Part shown: positions 37,063-46,873 of the stretch, in pieces | Numbering within the stretch: position 1 is the stretch's first letter | Layout of the letters: every line of letters starts with the position of its first letter | Assembly (NCBI GenBank): GCA_011800805.1 | Contig: MPNW01000439.1 | Location: 22,651 to 86,650 of the forward strand | Source: Hirudo medicinalis | Taxonomy: Eukaryota; Annelida; Clitellata; Hirudinida; Hirudinidae | Reading direction: 5' to 3' | DNA: 64,000 nt | Notes under the pieces: generated by a model | Databases searched by the model: none | What the model was told of the DNA's origin: nothing | Seen by the model: the letters and a program-made list of their open reading frames with translations, nothing else | Program-made: the position numbers and the translations under genes

Positions 37063-40000
37063 CGACGACGACGACGATGATGATAACGATGGTGATAACA
37101 ATGATGATAACGATGGTGATAACAATGATGAAGCGAATGAGTGATGATTTTTTTTTTAATCCCATCATTTAGAAAACAGGGCATGAACCTCTAAATGTCA
37201 TAGAAACATGGTCTGGTCCAACACCTAGGACAAAATTCAGGTAATGAACGTCTTTCTTTGAAAGAAGAGATGTTGTTAGACTGTTAATGTTTTGTTCTCT
37301 CACTGACAACATTGATTTGCATGTTATCTTATTTGTTGTCCCATTATGTTTTGTTGTAAAAGATGTAAAGTAATCTTATGCAAATGACAATGTTTGCTAT
37401 TGTTTAGTAATGCATAATTAGTAAGCAATTATTAATTAAGCAGTTACCTTTCCAATGGAGTATTTGCTACCTTAAAAGAATGTTTTTCATTTTTGTTTCT
37501 ATTGGAAGATTTTAAAATCATTATCAACAACCCAGGATTATTTAAATAAGTAAGAATCATAGGAAACATAAGGAATTCAGTGAATATCAATAGAAGCAAT
37601 AATTACATCGCGTGTTCCGTTTTATTCCAGCTACAAAATCACATCCCCCCACCCTGCCGTGTTTTCGTGGACGTTTCAGCAAGTCCATGAGCAAACATCT
37701 TCATCTTCCTCATTGTTTCAGAATCTTGCAAACAGTATGATGTCCGAAAATCGTGCCGTGGCACGAATCTATTCCATCAACGTAACAAACACTCTTGGAG
37801 GTGGAGCTAGTGGGTGTGAATTGTGTCCACAGGGAGCTACCAGGGATGGGTATGTGTGTGATCACGTACTATCATGTCGCATGTCACACCTCGTGTGCTT
37901 CCATCTTTCTTTATCCACAGCTGTGTCCCTTGTCCAGAAGGGCATTACATAGACCAAGACACAAAGACCTGCATTACGTGCCCAGGAAATACGGCCGTTT
38001 CCGGAGGATATGCCTGGAGTTCAAAGTCTTGCCTTGAGTGTGGAGAGGGACTTCACCATTACAACCATGAACTCTGCATTTCAACCTGCTCCTACCATTC
38101 CTCAAAGACCAACCAGACTTACAACTTTTCCTCTCTTGCCAGGTGTGGATTTTTTCATTTAGAACTTCATTATAAGTGCTGCTGTGATGGATTGTGCTGT
38201 CATCGATCGTTGTGTATTTTTTAAATTTAATAATTAATTTACGACAGCCCGAGAGTGATAGAGGGACTGCATTTTTTTACAACGAGCGGCTACAGGTACT
38301 TCAACGTCTTCAACATCACACTGTGTGGCAATCATCAAAAAGATTCCCCATATCCCCTGGCAAGCTGCATCAACAATTTTACTTCTCACGATGCAAAAGA
38401 GGAGCAGGTTGAAATGTTTTTCTGTATTACTCGATTCTAGTGCATTCAGTCACAGATGTTCTTAATTTTTCCAAACACTGGTGATCCTCAAATTAGTTTA
38501 TAACCTGTTAAGGATGAGACTATGAGGCTAGGATTTCAAGCCCCTGTCTGTAGAAGTACTGCCCTCCCCAGTGACAAGGGGCCTAGCATGCTCACCAACC
38601 CACTCAGCTTTGGTGATAGACTGATATCAATCACTGACAATCCCAAAGAAGATGTTATCAAAATTATCAAAGAAGCAGAGCTCTATGATGAATCAAAAAG
38701 TATTATTTCATGTTGCAATTTCTGGATATCACAATTGAAAGCATAAATTCCAATGTTTTCGTGTAGACAGCTTTCCTGCATGCGGCGGTAATGGCAACAG
38801 TCGTAATGTGTCGTGTTCGAAACCCAGCCTGCACTGCCGCAAGCACCCTTGGGAAGGAGCGTTACATAAATGGTTAACAAGAAGCGCTTCTGAAGCAACG
38901 CATACAAATGAATAAAATAAACACAAATGAACTACACATACATAATAATTATTCTTAATAATATCAACTGATTAGATGGCTGTTATCAGACATTCCTGAG
39001 AATGAATTGAAACAATTATAATATAATAATGTCTGTTCCACAGATGGTTCAGATGTTTACTTCGTCTACAAATCTGAAGTGTAAGTTCCATTCATTGTTT
39101 AATGCTTTTGAATTAAGAAAGCATGACAATCTATGTTACAAAACAGAAAGTGCTTGCATAAGTCTCTGTCCCAAGAACTCTTCCCAAACTGTAGTGACTT
39201 GAAATTTGCACAAGTCATTCTCTATGATATTTCTAGGTCAATTGTGCTATTTTCAACTTTCAAGTTTTCCAACTTTCACCTTTTCCTAAATTGCTTAGGA
39301 GCTTTAAACTCGAGAGCTACTGGAAGCAAGGATCATTGTGCTCTTTCGTGGTCTTATGTTTAAGACTTCGCCTCTCGCAATGGCAGAGTTCAAGTCCTGT
39401 TGCGGGAACACCGTCCTAATCGCCCAGTTCTTTGAGGGCAGGTAGCTGGCTGAATTCGAAGGACGAAAATAATAAAATTAATTATAATGGATAAAATATG
39501 AGTTTGACTGGCGAAGCTGGTTTAAAAAAGCTAGTTCTTGTATAAAATGCATTTACGGCTTTATGAAAAGACTTACAATTTCAAGTGGTTTTCAAGAGTG
39601 TTTATTAGAATATCATGACACTACAACAACTTCAAACCCATTTGGAATTATATTTTAAACCGCAGCTCTTATAATTTTCAGCACAATAAAGTAGATTTTA
39701 AGTTTGTTTGATTTTTTTTAAGGATGGCAATTTTCCTTCTATTCTTGCGTTCCGTTGTGAATCAGATTTTGAAATAATGAGGTGTTCAGCATCGTAATTT
39801 GAAACATGACCATCAACCATTAGATTCATTTTTCATTCTACGTTCTTTTCCTGCTTTAAAGAGTTTATTATTGTTATTTAATACATTTTTTAAAATTATT
39901 TTTATGTTATTTTTTTATTTACTTTTTCGTTTGTGAAAGTTAGTTTGTTAGTATCTATTGTTGTCAGCTACATTACGTTTGTAATTTCTGAATTTCAACT

Positions 40001-43000
40001 TGATATGAAAGTTTCCTAACTTCTGAGATTCATTACTATAGTAAATAAACATAAAATGTTCTGTGGCACAATATTCACAATTTTGGTATAACTTCATCTG
40101 TTAAAAATAGATATATTAAATAGATATAATAGATATAATAGAATAATATTCACAATTTTGATATAATTTGCATCTACTGAAAAACTATTATGTCATTGTT
40201 CAGAATGACCAGGGCTTGCAGATCAGGCCGGCTATCGGTGGTCGTGCTGAGATGCAATGGCGACTCCTCTGAGGAGGACAAGGTCTCGCTGCCCCCGAAG
40301 TGCCCCGACGGAACTTGCGATGGATGCAACCTCGTCATCCTTTGGCGCACCCACGTGGCGTGTCCTGTTTGCAAGCCCGAAGATTATGTGGAATTGAGTG
40401 AGGAGTGCACCAATGGAAGGCAGAAAGTTTACAGACAAGCTTTTAGGTGCTTCAGTCTTTAGCTGCATGTTACTTTTTTCCAATTCCAAATAATAATTTG
40501 CATCCACAATCATGATGTTCCTTTTATTCCAGACCTTGTTACAGCCTTGTCAAGGAGCAGAGTGAAGTGAAGACTGTCGAATGCAGCAATTTCTTCTTTT
40601 TTCAACCCAATGCTCCTCTCTGGGTTGTTTTCTGATTTAGTGGTTTATTTATCTCGTTTCAACTATTCGTTTAATAATTTTGTAAAATGTCCTTATTATC
40701 ATATTTCATATATATTAATGCTTTGTAGTGGAAAGTTAGTTAGCAAGCTCCTACCAAATCCAAATGAATATCATATGCCTGTGTGCAAACTGAAGCAGTC
40801 TGGTGACTGAAATGCTTACAAATTGTTTTCAGAAATTTGCATGTAATGTTAAGCGCTTCATTAAACGTCATGAAAGAGGCCACAACATTTGCTACATTCC
40901 CATAAATCTAACCCATTTTAAGCCTTATAATTAACCAATCATCAATGAATCATCAATAGTTTTTATTCAGAATTGCTTGGCTTCTGTACATGCATTTAAA
41001 TTTTTTTTATATAAATATATTATTAATATGATAATGTGTTTTACATGCTGGTAATTTAATTTCTTGATTAATGTATATTAATTTTTAAACCAGCCAGCAT
41101 TTGTTGGGCATATGAAATGTTTAAAGTCAAATTATTTTGAATCAAGAACTTTTTCTAGGTGAAAATTGTGACAGCTTTGGTGACATTGCTCATTGCAATT
41201 GGAATTACATCCATGTGTGTGGTCATCTACTGCTGGAAAAAGAATAAAAAGTGAGGTTCCACCTCAACCACATTTGGACATCAGTAATATTTATAAATTA
41301 TTTTTTCTTCAGATTGGAGTATAAGTACATGAAGTTGATAGAGTCATCTAGTCATGCCAAGGATGGTATGGAACTGCCTGGCGTGGATTCTTGTGGAATC
41401 GATGAAGGTGATGAAGAGGAGCAGTTCGATGCTGTGGAGTTCAAGTCTTCAAAAAAGAAAAACACTTTCTTCAGCAAACTGGCCGGTCAGGCAAGCTCAA
41501 GAAAGGTTGGTTCTTGGTTATTGATGCAGTATATTAGGATACTCAGGCTATGTTTCATGGATCACAATATCCGTCTAAACATGTCGCCAATTAGAAGTTG
41601 CTCATGCTGACAAAAATCAAATAGATTTTCAATCTTGCACAGGGGCCTGGATTTTTTGAGAGAGTTGACAGAGATGAGAAGATGTCCCTGACTTAGTTGT
41701 TCTGAAATGCTCTTAGATCGTTGCCATACTGTTGTTTTGTGCAAATTTATTTAAAGTAGTGTGTGCCAATCTGATGGTTGCACAGACACCCATGATATTC
41801 CATTGATGTGCTTCTATTTTTTTACTGTTTTATATTAGTTAATCAATTACTCAATGCTATTTTCATTCCCAAGTAACCTCAATGTTTGAAAGCTCATTGT
41901 TTTATGGCAAGCTTTTCCTGCCACAACCTCATGACTCAAAATCTTTTTGAATGTGCTTCAAACTTCACCGCGACGGGCCCTCGCTTGCAGTTGTAATGCA
42001 GGTACCCCACGGTCGAATCTCATTGTAAAGTTTCTCTTTTTTGTTCAAGTTTTCAATTAAATCATTCCTTTCCATATGCATTAGGATTCAATTCATTGTG
42101 ATGGTTAACAAGTTGCACTTTGCTTGGATGTGCTTCAAACAGCAGTTTTCAATTATTTTGAGGAAGAGTGAAGGACAGCTACAGTCAATGTTTATTTTCA
42201 TCTCAACGAAACAATCCTCAATTAATAAGAAAGCCTTTCCACGAGTCATCACAAGGACAGAATGAAACATTCAACAACAATGGTGAGCGGAAGCTAACGC
42301 ACATCACGACTTTATAAATATATGTACAGTCCTTCACGGCTAGCCCATTTTGGCATGCATTTTACAAACTGAACCCAAGAATAAAAACAGAACCGAACAG
42401 GTTAAAATGATAAAGTTCAGATGACTATTTGCTCTTAGAGTAGAATAAAAGATAAACGTTTTCTTCCACTGAGGCTGCCGGAGATAGTTTCCTATGTCCA
42501 GGATGGGGTGGACATGTTCGTCATCAAACAGGTGCCACTTATTTGGGCTAGTCATCACGATGGCTTGGTAGTGTCCTGAAAAATTGGCATGTAAATGGAC
42601 TTGTTAAATGCTTACAGAAGTGAGTTTTACATGACGATACCTTCTGCTACCGAGCCAACATCCGAAGAGCTATGAAGAATCAGAGCATGTAGGAAGTACT
42701 TTGTTGATCCATTGTCAACGTCTTTAGCTTTGTGGGGTTCCATATCTAGCTGGAGTCCACACCGAACCCAATGGCGGAGCTTAAAAGTTCGACCAGGCGA
42801 TGACCTGCCTGATTCAACCTTAAACCTTAACAGCTGAATTACCAGACAATCAGGAAATCGGTTAATGTAAATGGTTTTTGTGTATGGAGAAGAAGTCATA
42901 GGAGCAGAGTATGTGAGGTTCGGTTCAAACAAATCGTTGCCTTCTCTGCGGATTGGAGACAAAATGTCGGTCGGAATGAAGTTCTGAAGAGAAGGGACGA

Positions 43001-45959
43001 CCCTGTTACTCAGAGGTGAGGAGGAAACAAAGTTCTGCATACTTTCATAACAGGCTGTGCACTGTGGATGGAGACTCACATCTAACAAATGCTCCTCTGA
43101 TGTGTAATGTGCTAGACACTCCTCAATGGTTGTTCTGTTACGAGGTATTGCAAGATGGAGAATCCTGAACAGGTCTGTTTTCAAGGACATCTTGTTGTGT
43201 TTGGAACAAACTGCAAAAACCATACTCTGACCAGTAAACAGGTCCTCCACAATCGTTGCGTCCTTCTCGTTCGAGAAGCACCAAGCATACAGCCAGTCAA
43301 GATTTGCAATGTGATTGGCATCCCTGTTGCTGAGCTGTTTCATAAGACTTCTTCCAGAGTTACTAAGCTGAAATCAAAATATTTATATTCGTGAGCTATT
43401 CATTTCAAATCCGTATTTTAATCCTAGGAAAATAAGAATCATTAAACATATTTGTTCTCGAGTGTCTACAATGTAATTGAATGACCTCATAACTGTCAAA
43501 ATTAAACAGAAACCACAAAATATCATCTAAATCCAACTTTCTTAGAACTCCAAATGACTACATGTACAACTACTAATGGTAGGCCAATATTTTGAAGAAT
43601 CACTACTCAGGATTAATTCTCGACTAAAACTTAAAGTCGACATATTTGAGCCTATGCTTTGTTGAAATGCAGGAAAATGCAGACTTCTCTTGCATGAAAG
43701 GTCCTGAGCTGTCGAATTTCCCGGCGGTTAGGATTGTTGTACATCTGCTGCAGTTTGAAGAGGCCCTTATAAGCATCACTCCCTGCCCTTAAGTCTGCAT
43801 TGAGATAGAAAACAATTATAAATATATTACCTAAATATTATTAAATACATAATAAGGTAATGCAAAGTTTAGTCCAACATGAACCTTGAAATAAAAAATT
43901 CAAGTATGTTTCTCACCTTCAGCTTGTTTTAAGCGCTTCAGTGATGAGGAGAATAAGTTAAGGATCCACGTGAGAAATTCAGCCACATCCTGTTCCTCCT
44001 GTTTTCCAACATCTGGAAGTTGGATAAGGCAGCTGTTGCTACCCATACCTCTTCTGGAGTTTAAAAATAGAGCTTTTCTGAGGGCAGAGGTTTGCAGAGG
44101 TTCTGTCGAATGGTGCTGCTCTTTCAGCCTGGCAAAAACCTTAAGAATTTCTCGGAGAATGTGGTCATTTTGACCTACAAAGGGCAACAATTTCTCGAGT
44201 TCATCTGTCAGATAATTCATTCTGGCAAGAACTTGAATCACACAATTGAAGAAGCACAAATTTCCTTCATTTGCAAGGCCTTGTGGCTGAAATTTAATTT
44301 TTGACCGACGACTGAATAACAACTTCAAACAATTAATATTGGTACTCACTAAGTCTGAATATTGGGTTGAAGATGAAGTACTTGCAGGAGCAACATGATT
44401 GGAACTCCAACTTGGGCGAGCAAAAGACATTTGAAAGTTGGGATTCTGTTTTGTAAGTACCTGGTGCATTCGCTCAGAAGGAAAGTGTGGTTCAATAGCC
44501 ATCTTGGCATTATTTCCATCAATGTAACCTCTGATCCTTTTGAGCCATTTAGAAGGTTTTATCACAAATATGAAATTTGTTTTATTAGCCAGAGTAGACA
44601 ACNNNNNNNNNNNNNNNNNNNNNNNNNNNNNNNNNNNNNNNNNNNNNNNNNNNNNNNNNNNAGCCATCTTGGCATTATTTCCATCAATGTAACCTCTGAT
44701 CCTTTTGAGCCATTTAGAAGGTTTTATCACAAATATGAAATTTGTTTTATTAGCCAGAGTAGACAACCAATTTTCACACAGAAAAGCATTGCTGAGGTCC
44801 TCCAAGCCTTTATTTATCCAGCTATATGACAAATAATGACAATAATACTTAATGGGATGTAATAGAAGGTAAATATAACATGCAAATTTATTACCTCAGA
44901 TCTCCATCTGAAGATGTCAGCTTAAAGGCAGATATTAGGGTACAAAACATCATTAGCAGGAAGATATAGGGAACATGATGAAACCAAATGAAGAATGATA
45001 GTACTGACAACATTGCAAAGCCTTCCAACAAAACATTCTTCCTTTCTTTATTATTTCTATTGATGAACAAGAAAAAAGAAAATAACAAACATCGCATAAA
45101 AAATAAGAAGTCAATTACTTGGCATGTATCACTCTGTAATTAGTAACTTTGTCAGCAATGAAATAAAACATTAGTTCGATGGTAAACTGGTTGAAAATTA
45201 AATAAAATAGCCAGTCAAACATGTCTTCAGCAATATGTTCTCAATTCAATCTTGCTTTTGTCCAACTTTTTAAAACTAGTTATTTTCCATTAATTTATTC
45301 GCAGCTCTAAAGACTAAAACGGATTTCTAAGCGAGGCATGCATATATTCGGCTACCATAGGCGGCGCTCAATTTTGGCACTAAATTTTAAAAATTGCTGT
45401 CAAAGGCTAATTACAAATCAATCACTTATTTACGACAGAATTCCACTCTAGCTGGAAAATATACTAATATAATTCCAAGATGAACAATTTGTTTGTTAGC
45501 TGTTAAAATGTTATACAAAATTACAAATAAATTTTATTTATAAAAAAAAATTATGTTGTAATATTTTTCATTAATTCCCTTCATCACGTCAACGACTTTC
45601 TTCGTCTTATTTAATCCTTTTATGCACTTATTCAACAATACCAATTTAATTTGTATTAAAACAATTCTAAATTTAACATATTCAGATTCAATTCATCTAT
45701 TTTCATGGAAGTAGAATAAGGAGCCAAAAAACGTTTCAGCTCTCCCTTATTTCTTATCTCTTAAATTTAGCAGATGCTCCTTGATGCTCGGCTGAGAAAA
45801 AACGTAAGACGCTGGGTTGTTAATTATTTATTATCATTTATTCATTATTCATAGACTCAGAGGGCATGGTCATCTCATTATGAATTTTTTAAATCTAATA
45901 GTTTCTGATGTTTGTCTCAACAGGGAAGTCGGATAGGTGATGCTTCTCAGCTGAAGTAA
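32423..45959 (+). CDS. ELAPOR1/2: ELAPOR (KIAA1324/EIG121) family transmembrane protein
   Basis: Type I membrane protein of late endosomes, lysosomes and Golgi, linked to autophagy and stress survival in vertebrates. Predicted exons: 32423-32500, 32562-32685, 32798-33008, 33065-33209, 33433-33652, 33879-34028, 34232-34320, 34493-34632, 35428-35585, 36429-36733, 37173-37240, 37631-37849, 37921-38142, 38248-38407, 38513-38699, 39044-39080, 40204-40446, 40533-40623, 41159-41250, 41313-41505 and, less surely, 45924-45959. Phases agree; total about 1055 aa (human 1013). Seen: signal peptide (MNSITILLTITAILSS), YEYTSCDRDGNRWRVAVP, cysteine-rich repeats such as CTPCRAGTFSEKGKSVCQPC, the mannose-receptor-like part ending ARIYSINVTNTLGG, the motif CPDGTCDGCN, one membrane segment (VKIVTALVTLLIAIGITSMC), and a tail with YMKL, a YxxPhi sorting motif. 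Exon 36429-36733 carries an acidic/Asn insertion. The last exon ends ASQLK, recalling the human DSVPLK. If it is wrong the protein ends soon after 41505. Confidence 0.9.
34782..35040. repeat. AT-rich palindromic TAATAA array in an ELAPOR intron
   Basis: About 260 bp made almost only of A and T, in which ATTAATAATTATTATTAAT-type blocks recur three times at roughly 45-50 bp and read nearly the same on both strands. Strong potential to form hairpins or cruciforms. It grades into AATAAC/AATAAT triplets at the right end. Confidence 0.9.
37031..37130. repeat. GATGAC/GAC repeat with a 24-bp duplicated tail
   Basis: Five GATGAC hexamers, six GAC triplets, then GATAACGATGGTGATAACAA twice in a row. 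It sits in the intron between exons 36429-36733 and 37173-37240 of ELAPOR. Confidence 0.93.
38790..38890 (+). mobile_element. SINE-like fragment with a pol III B box
   Basis: GTTCGAAACCC (near 38817) fits the B box GWTCRAnnC, followed by CCTTGGGAAGG and GCGTTACATAAATGG, words common in the body of tRNA-derived SINEs, and an A-rich end with AATAAA. The A box is not clear. It lies in the ELAPOR intron before exon 39044-39080. Family assignment is inference. Confidence 0.4.
39349..39420 (+). mobile_element. tRNA-derived SINE-like fragment (A and B boxes)
   Basis: Starts TGGTCTTATGTTTAAGAC, then CCTCTCGCAATGGCAGAG and a B-box match GTTCAAGTCC about 45 bp downstream, the tRNA-like spacing. Shares its layout with the fragment at 17947. 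It does not fold into a credible functional tRNA and lies inside an ELAPOR intron, so a SINE relic is the better reading. Confidence 0.5.
40071..40189. repeat. Imperfect 75-bp tandem duplication
   Basis: ATATTCACAATTTTGGTATAA at 40071 is matched by ATATTCACAATTTTGATATAA at 40146. The stretch between them is AGATATA-rich. It ends immediately before ELAPOR exon 40204-40446. Confidence 0.8.
42340..45097 (-). CDS. Ubiquitin-specific protease (peptidase C19) with terminal hydrophobic segments
   Basis: Deubiquitinase, a cysteine protease that removes ubiquitin. Predicted exons, 5' to 3': 45097-44895, 44821-43917, 43794-43685, 43367-42641, 42575-42340, all phase-consistent. Cys box: QGLANEGNLCFFNCVIQV. 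QEEQDVAEFLTWIL matches the USP QQDAxEF motif. LFTGQSMVFAVC and TIEECLAHYTSEEHLLD give the fingers region, but the first zinc pair is broken (CSKHN) while the second is CTAC. His box: GHYQAIVMTSPNKWHLFDDE, so Cys, His and Asp are all present. A hydrophobic stretch near the N-terminus (SFFIWFHHVPYIFLLMMF) and a C-terminal one (NFIILTCSVLFLFLG) before the stop suggest membrane anchoring, as in USP30 or USP19. I cannot name the orthologue. The 5' end is uncertain because TTCATCAATAG inside the first exon could be an acceptor. A gap and a duplicated flank lie in the second exon. Confidence 0.8.
44497..44767. other. Duplicated 106-bp flanks around a 59-N gap (likely assembly artefact)
   Basis: 44497-44602 and 44662-44767 are identical over 106 bp, directly repeated on both sides of N 44603-44661. 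Both copies encode the same piece of the protease (LSTLANKTNFIFVIKPSKW...). Two overlapping contig ends placed side by side explain this. Removing one copy plus the gap (165 bp, 55 codons) leaves the frame open, so the true gene very probably has a single copy. Confidence 0.9.
44603..44661. other. Assembly gap (59 N)
   Basis: Run of N inside the protease coding exon, between two identical 106-bp flanks. Confidence 1.
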
Positions 45960-46873
45960 AACTACTTCTCTCGACATATAATTTATTTTATAACAAAACC
46001 ACAAGTGACACCGAAAGAACAGATCTCTGACGATGACATCGATCTTTCAAAATCATTTATAGCTGATGTGACTCGGTGTTTATGCATTTTTGTGATTGAC
46101 TTTTCTTTAATTCTCATATCCAGGGATAACTCGGGCCCTTGCGCGGACATTAAACCTTTTGTAGAGGAAACTGACAAACAAGAACATTACTTTAACCTTA
46201 TCTTAACAAATTAAAGTGGTCTTTAAGGATTGTCTGCTGTTTAGAAGCAGCAATTCACTTTATCTTATTCAATAACCTTCGAGTCTCTTGCATTCGTCCA
46301 CATTTCTGGTTTCCATTGTTTGTGCTTTGAGCCTATTCCAGCTATCGACCATTCTAGCACTAAAGAACCCACTTCCAACCTTCTCTCAGCCTTCCCGAAA
46401 TTCTGGAACAAAAATTCGTGCCAATATTTTTTTCTTATCAACTTCAGAGGCTGAGAAATAACGAAAGGTCTTATACTTTGGGAAAATGCCTCTCAAATCC
46501 TTGTGTGAAACCCTCACATAGTCAAAAGGTATAGCTTGCAAATTAACAGTTGTCCAAGGTATTGGCTGGATAAAGAAGTCTTTAAGGAGAATCTTGAAAT
46601 ATTTATTACAAATCCAAATTTATTTATACAAAGTGCTTTATCCCATAAATTGGCAAAACTGGAATATTTGGATTATTCAAATGAAATAATTTAGTAAATT
46701 GTTACTATTGAAGAACTTTTGTATAGAATAATTCAAATTTTATAACTCATTAAAAGAAAAGGTTTTTAATAATAAAGTGAAATTGAGGCGATTTTCTACG
46801 GAATAACAAATAGTGTTTGCTAGATCGTTTATGGTGAGGTTTGTATTTAGAAGGACTAACACGGAGGTCTAAG
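45960..46873. other. Intergenic stretch between the ELAPOR last exon and AGFG
   Basis: Should contain the ELAPOR 3' UTR and the AGFG promoter and 5' UTR. An open frame near 46005-46214 has an acidic start (KEQISDDDIDLSKSF) but no family signature or splice partner was found. A small retrotransposon-like remnant is at 46269-46382 on the minus strand. Confidence 0.5.
46269..46382 (-). pseudogene. Possible C-terminal remnant of a non-LTR retrotransposon ORF
   Basis: The minus strand encodes 37 residues ending at a stop, with FFSARMVDSWNRLKAQTM and CKRLEGY. This resembles the conserved tail of many non-LTR reverse-transcriptase polyproteins (FFSxRVVxxWNxLP ... FKxxLD). The frame is closed just upstream by a stop, and no reverse-transcriptase motif is nearby. 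A short dead fragment at most. Confidence 0.4.

Noticed and set aside
39349..39420. Functional tRNA gene
   Set aside because: A- and B-box-like words are present, but no acceptor stem pairing or intact anticodon arm could be made. A SINE relic fits better.
46005..46214. 69-codon frame with an acidic start after the ELAPOR stop
   Set aside because: Considered as an extra ELAPOR or AGFG exon, but there is no matching phase or family similarity, and the frame 45924-45959 fits ELAPOR better.
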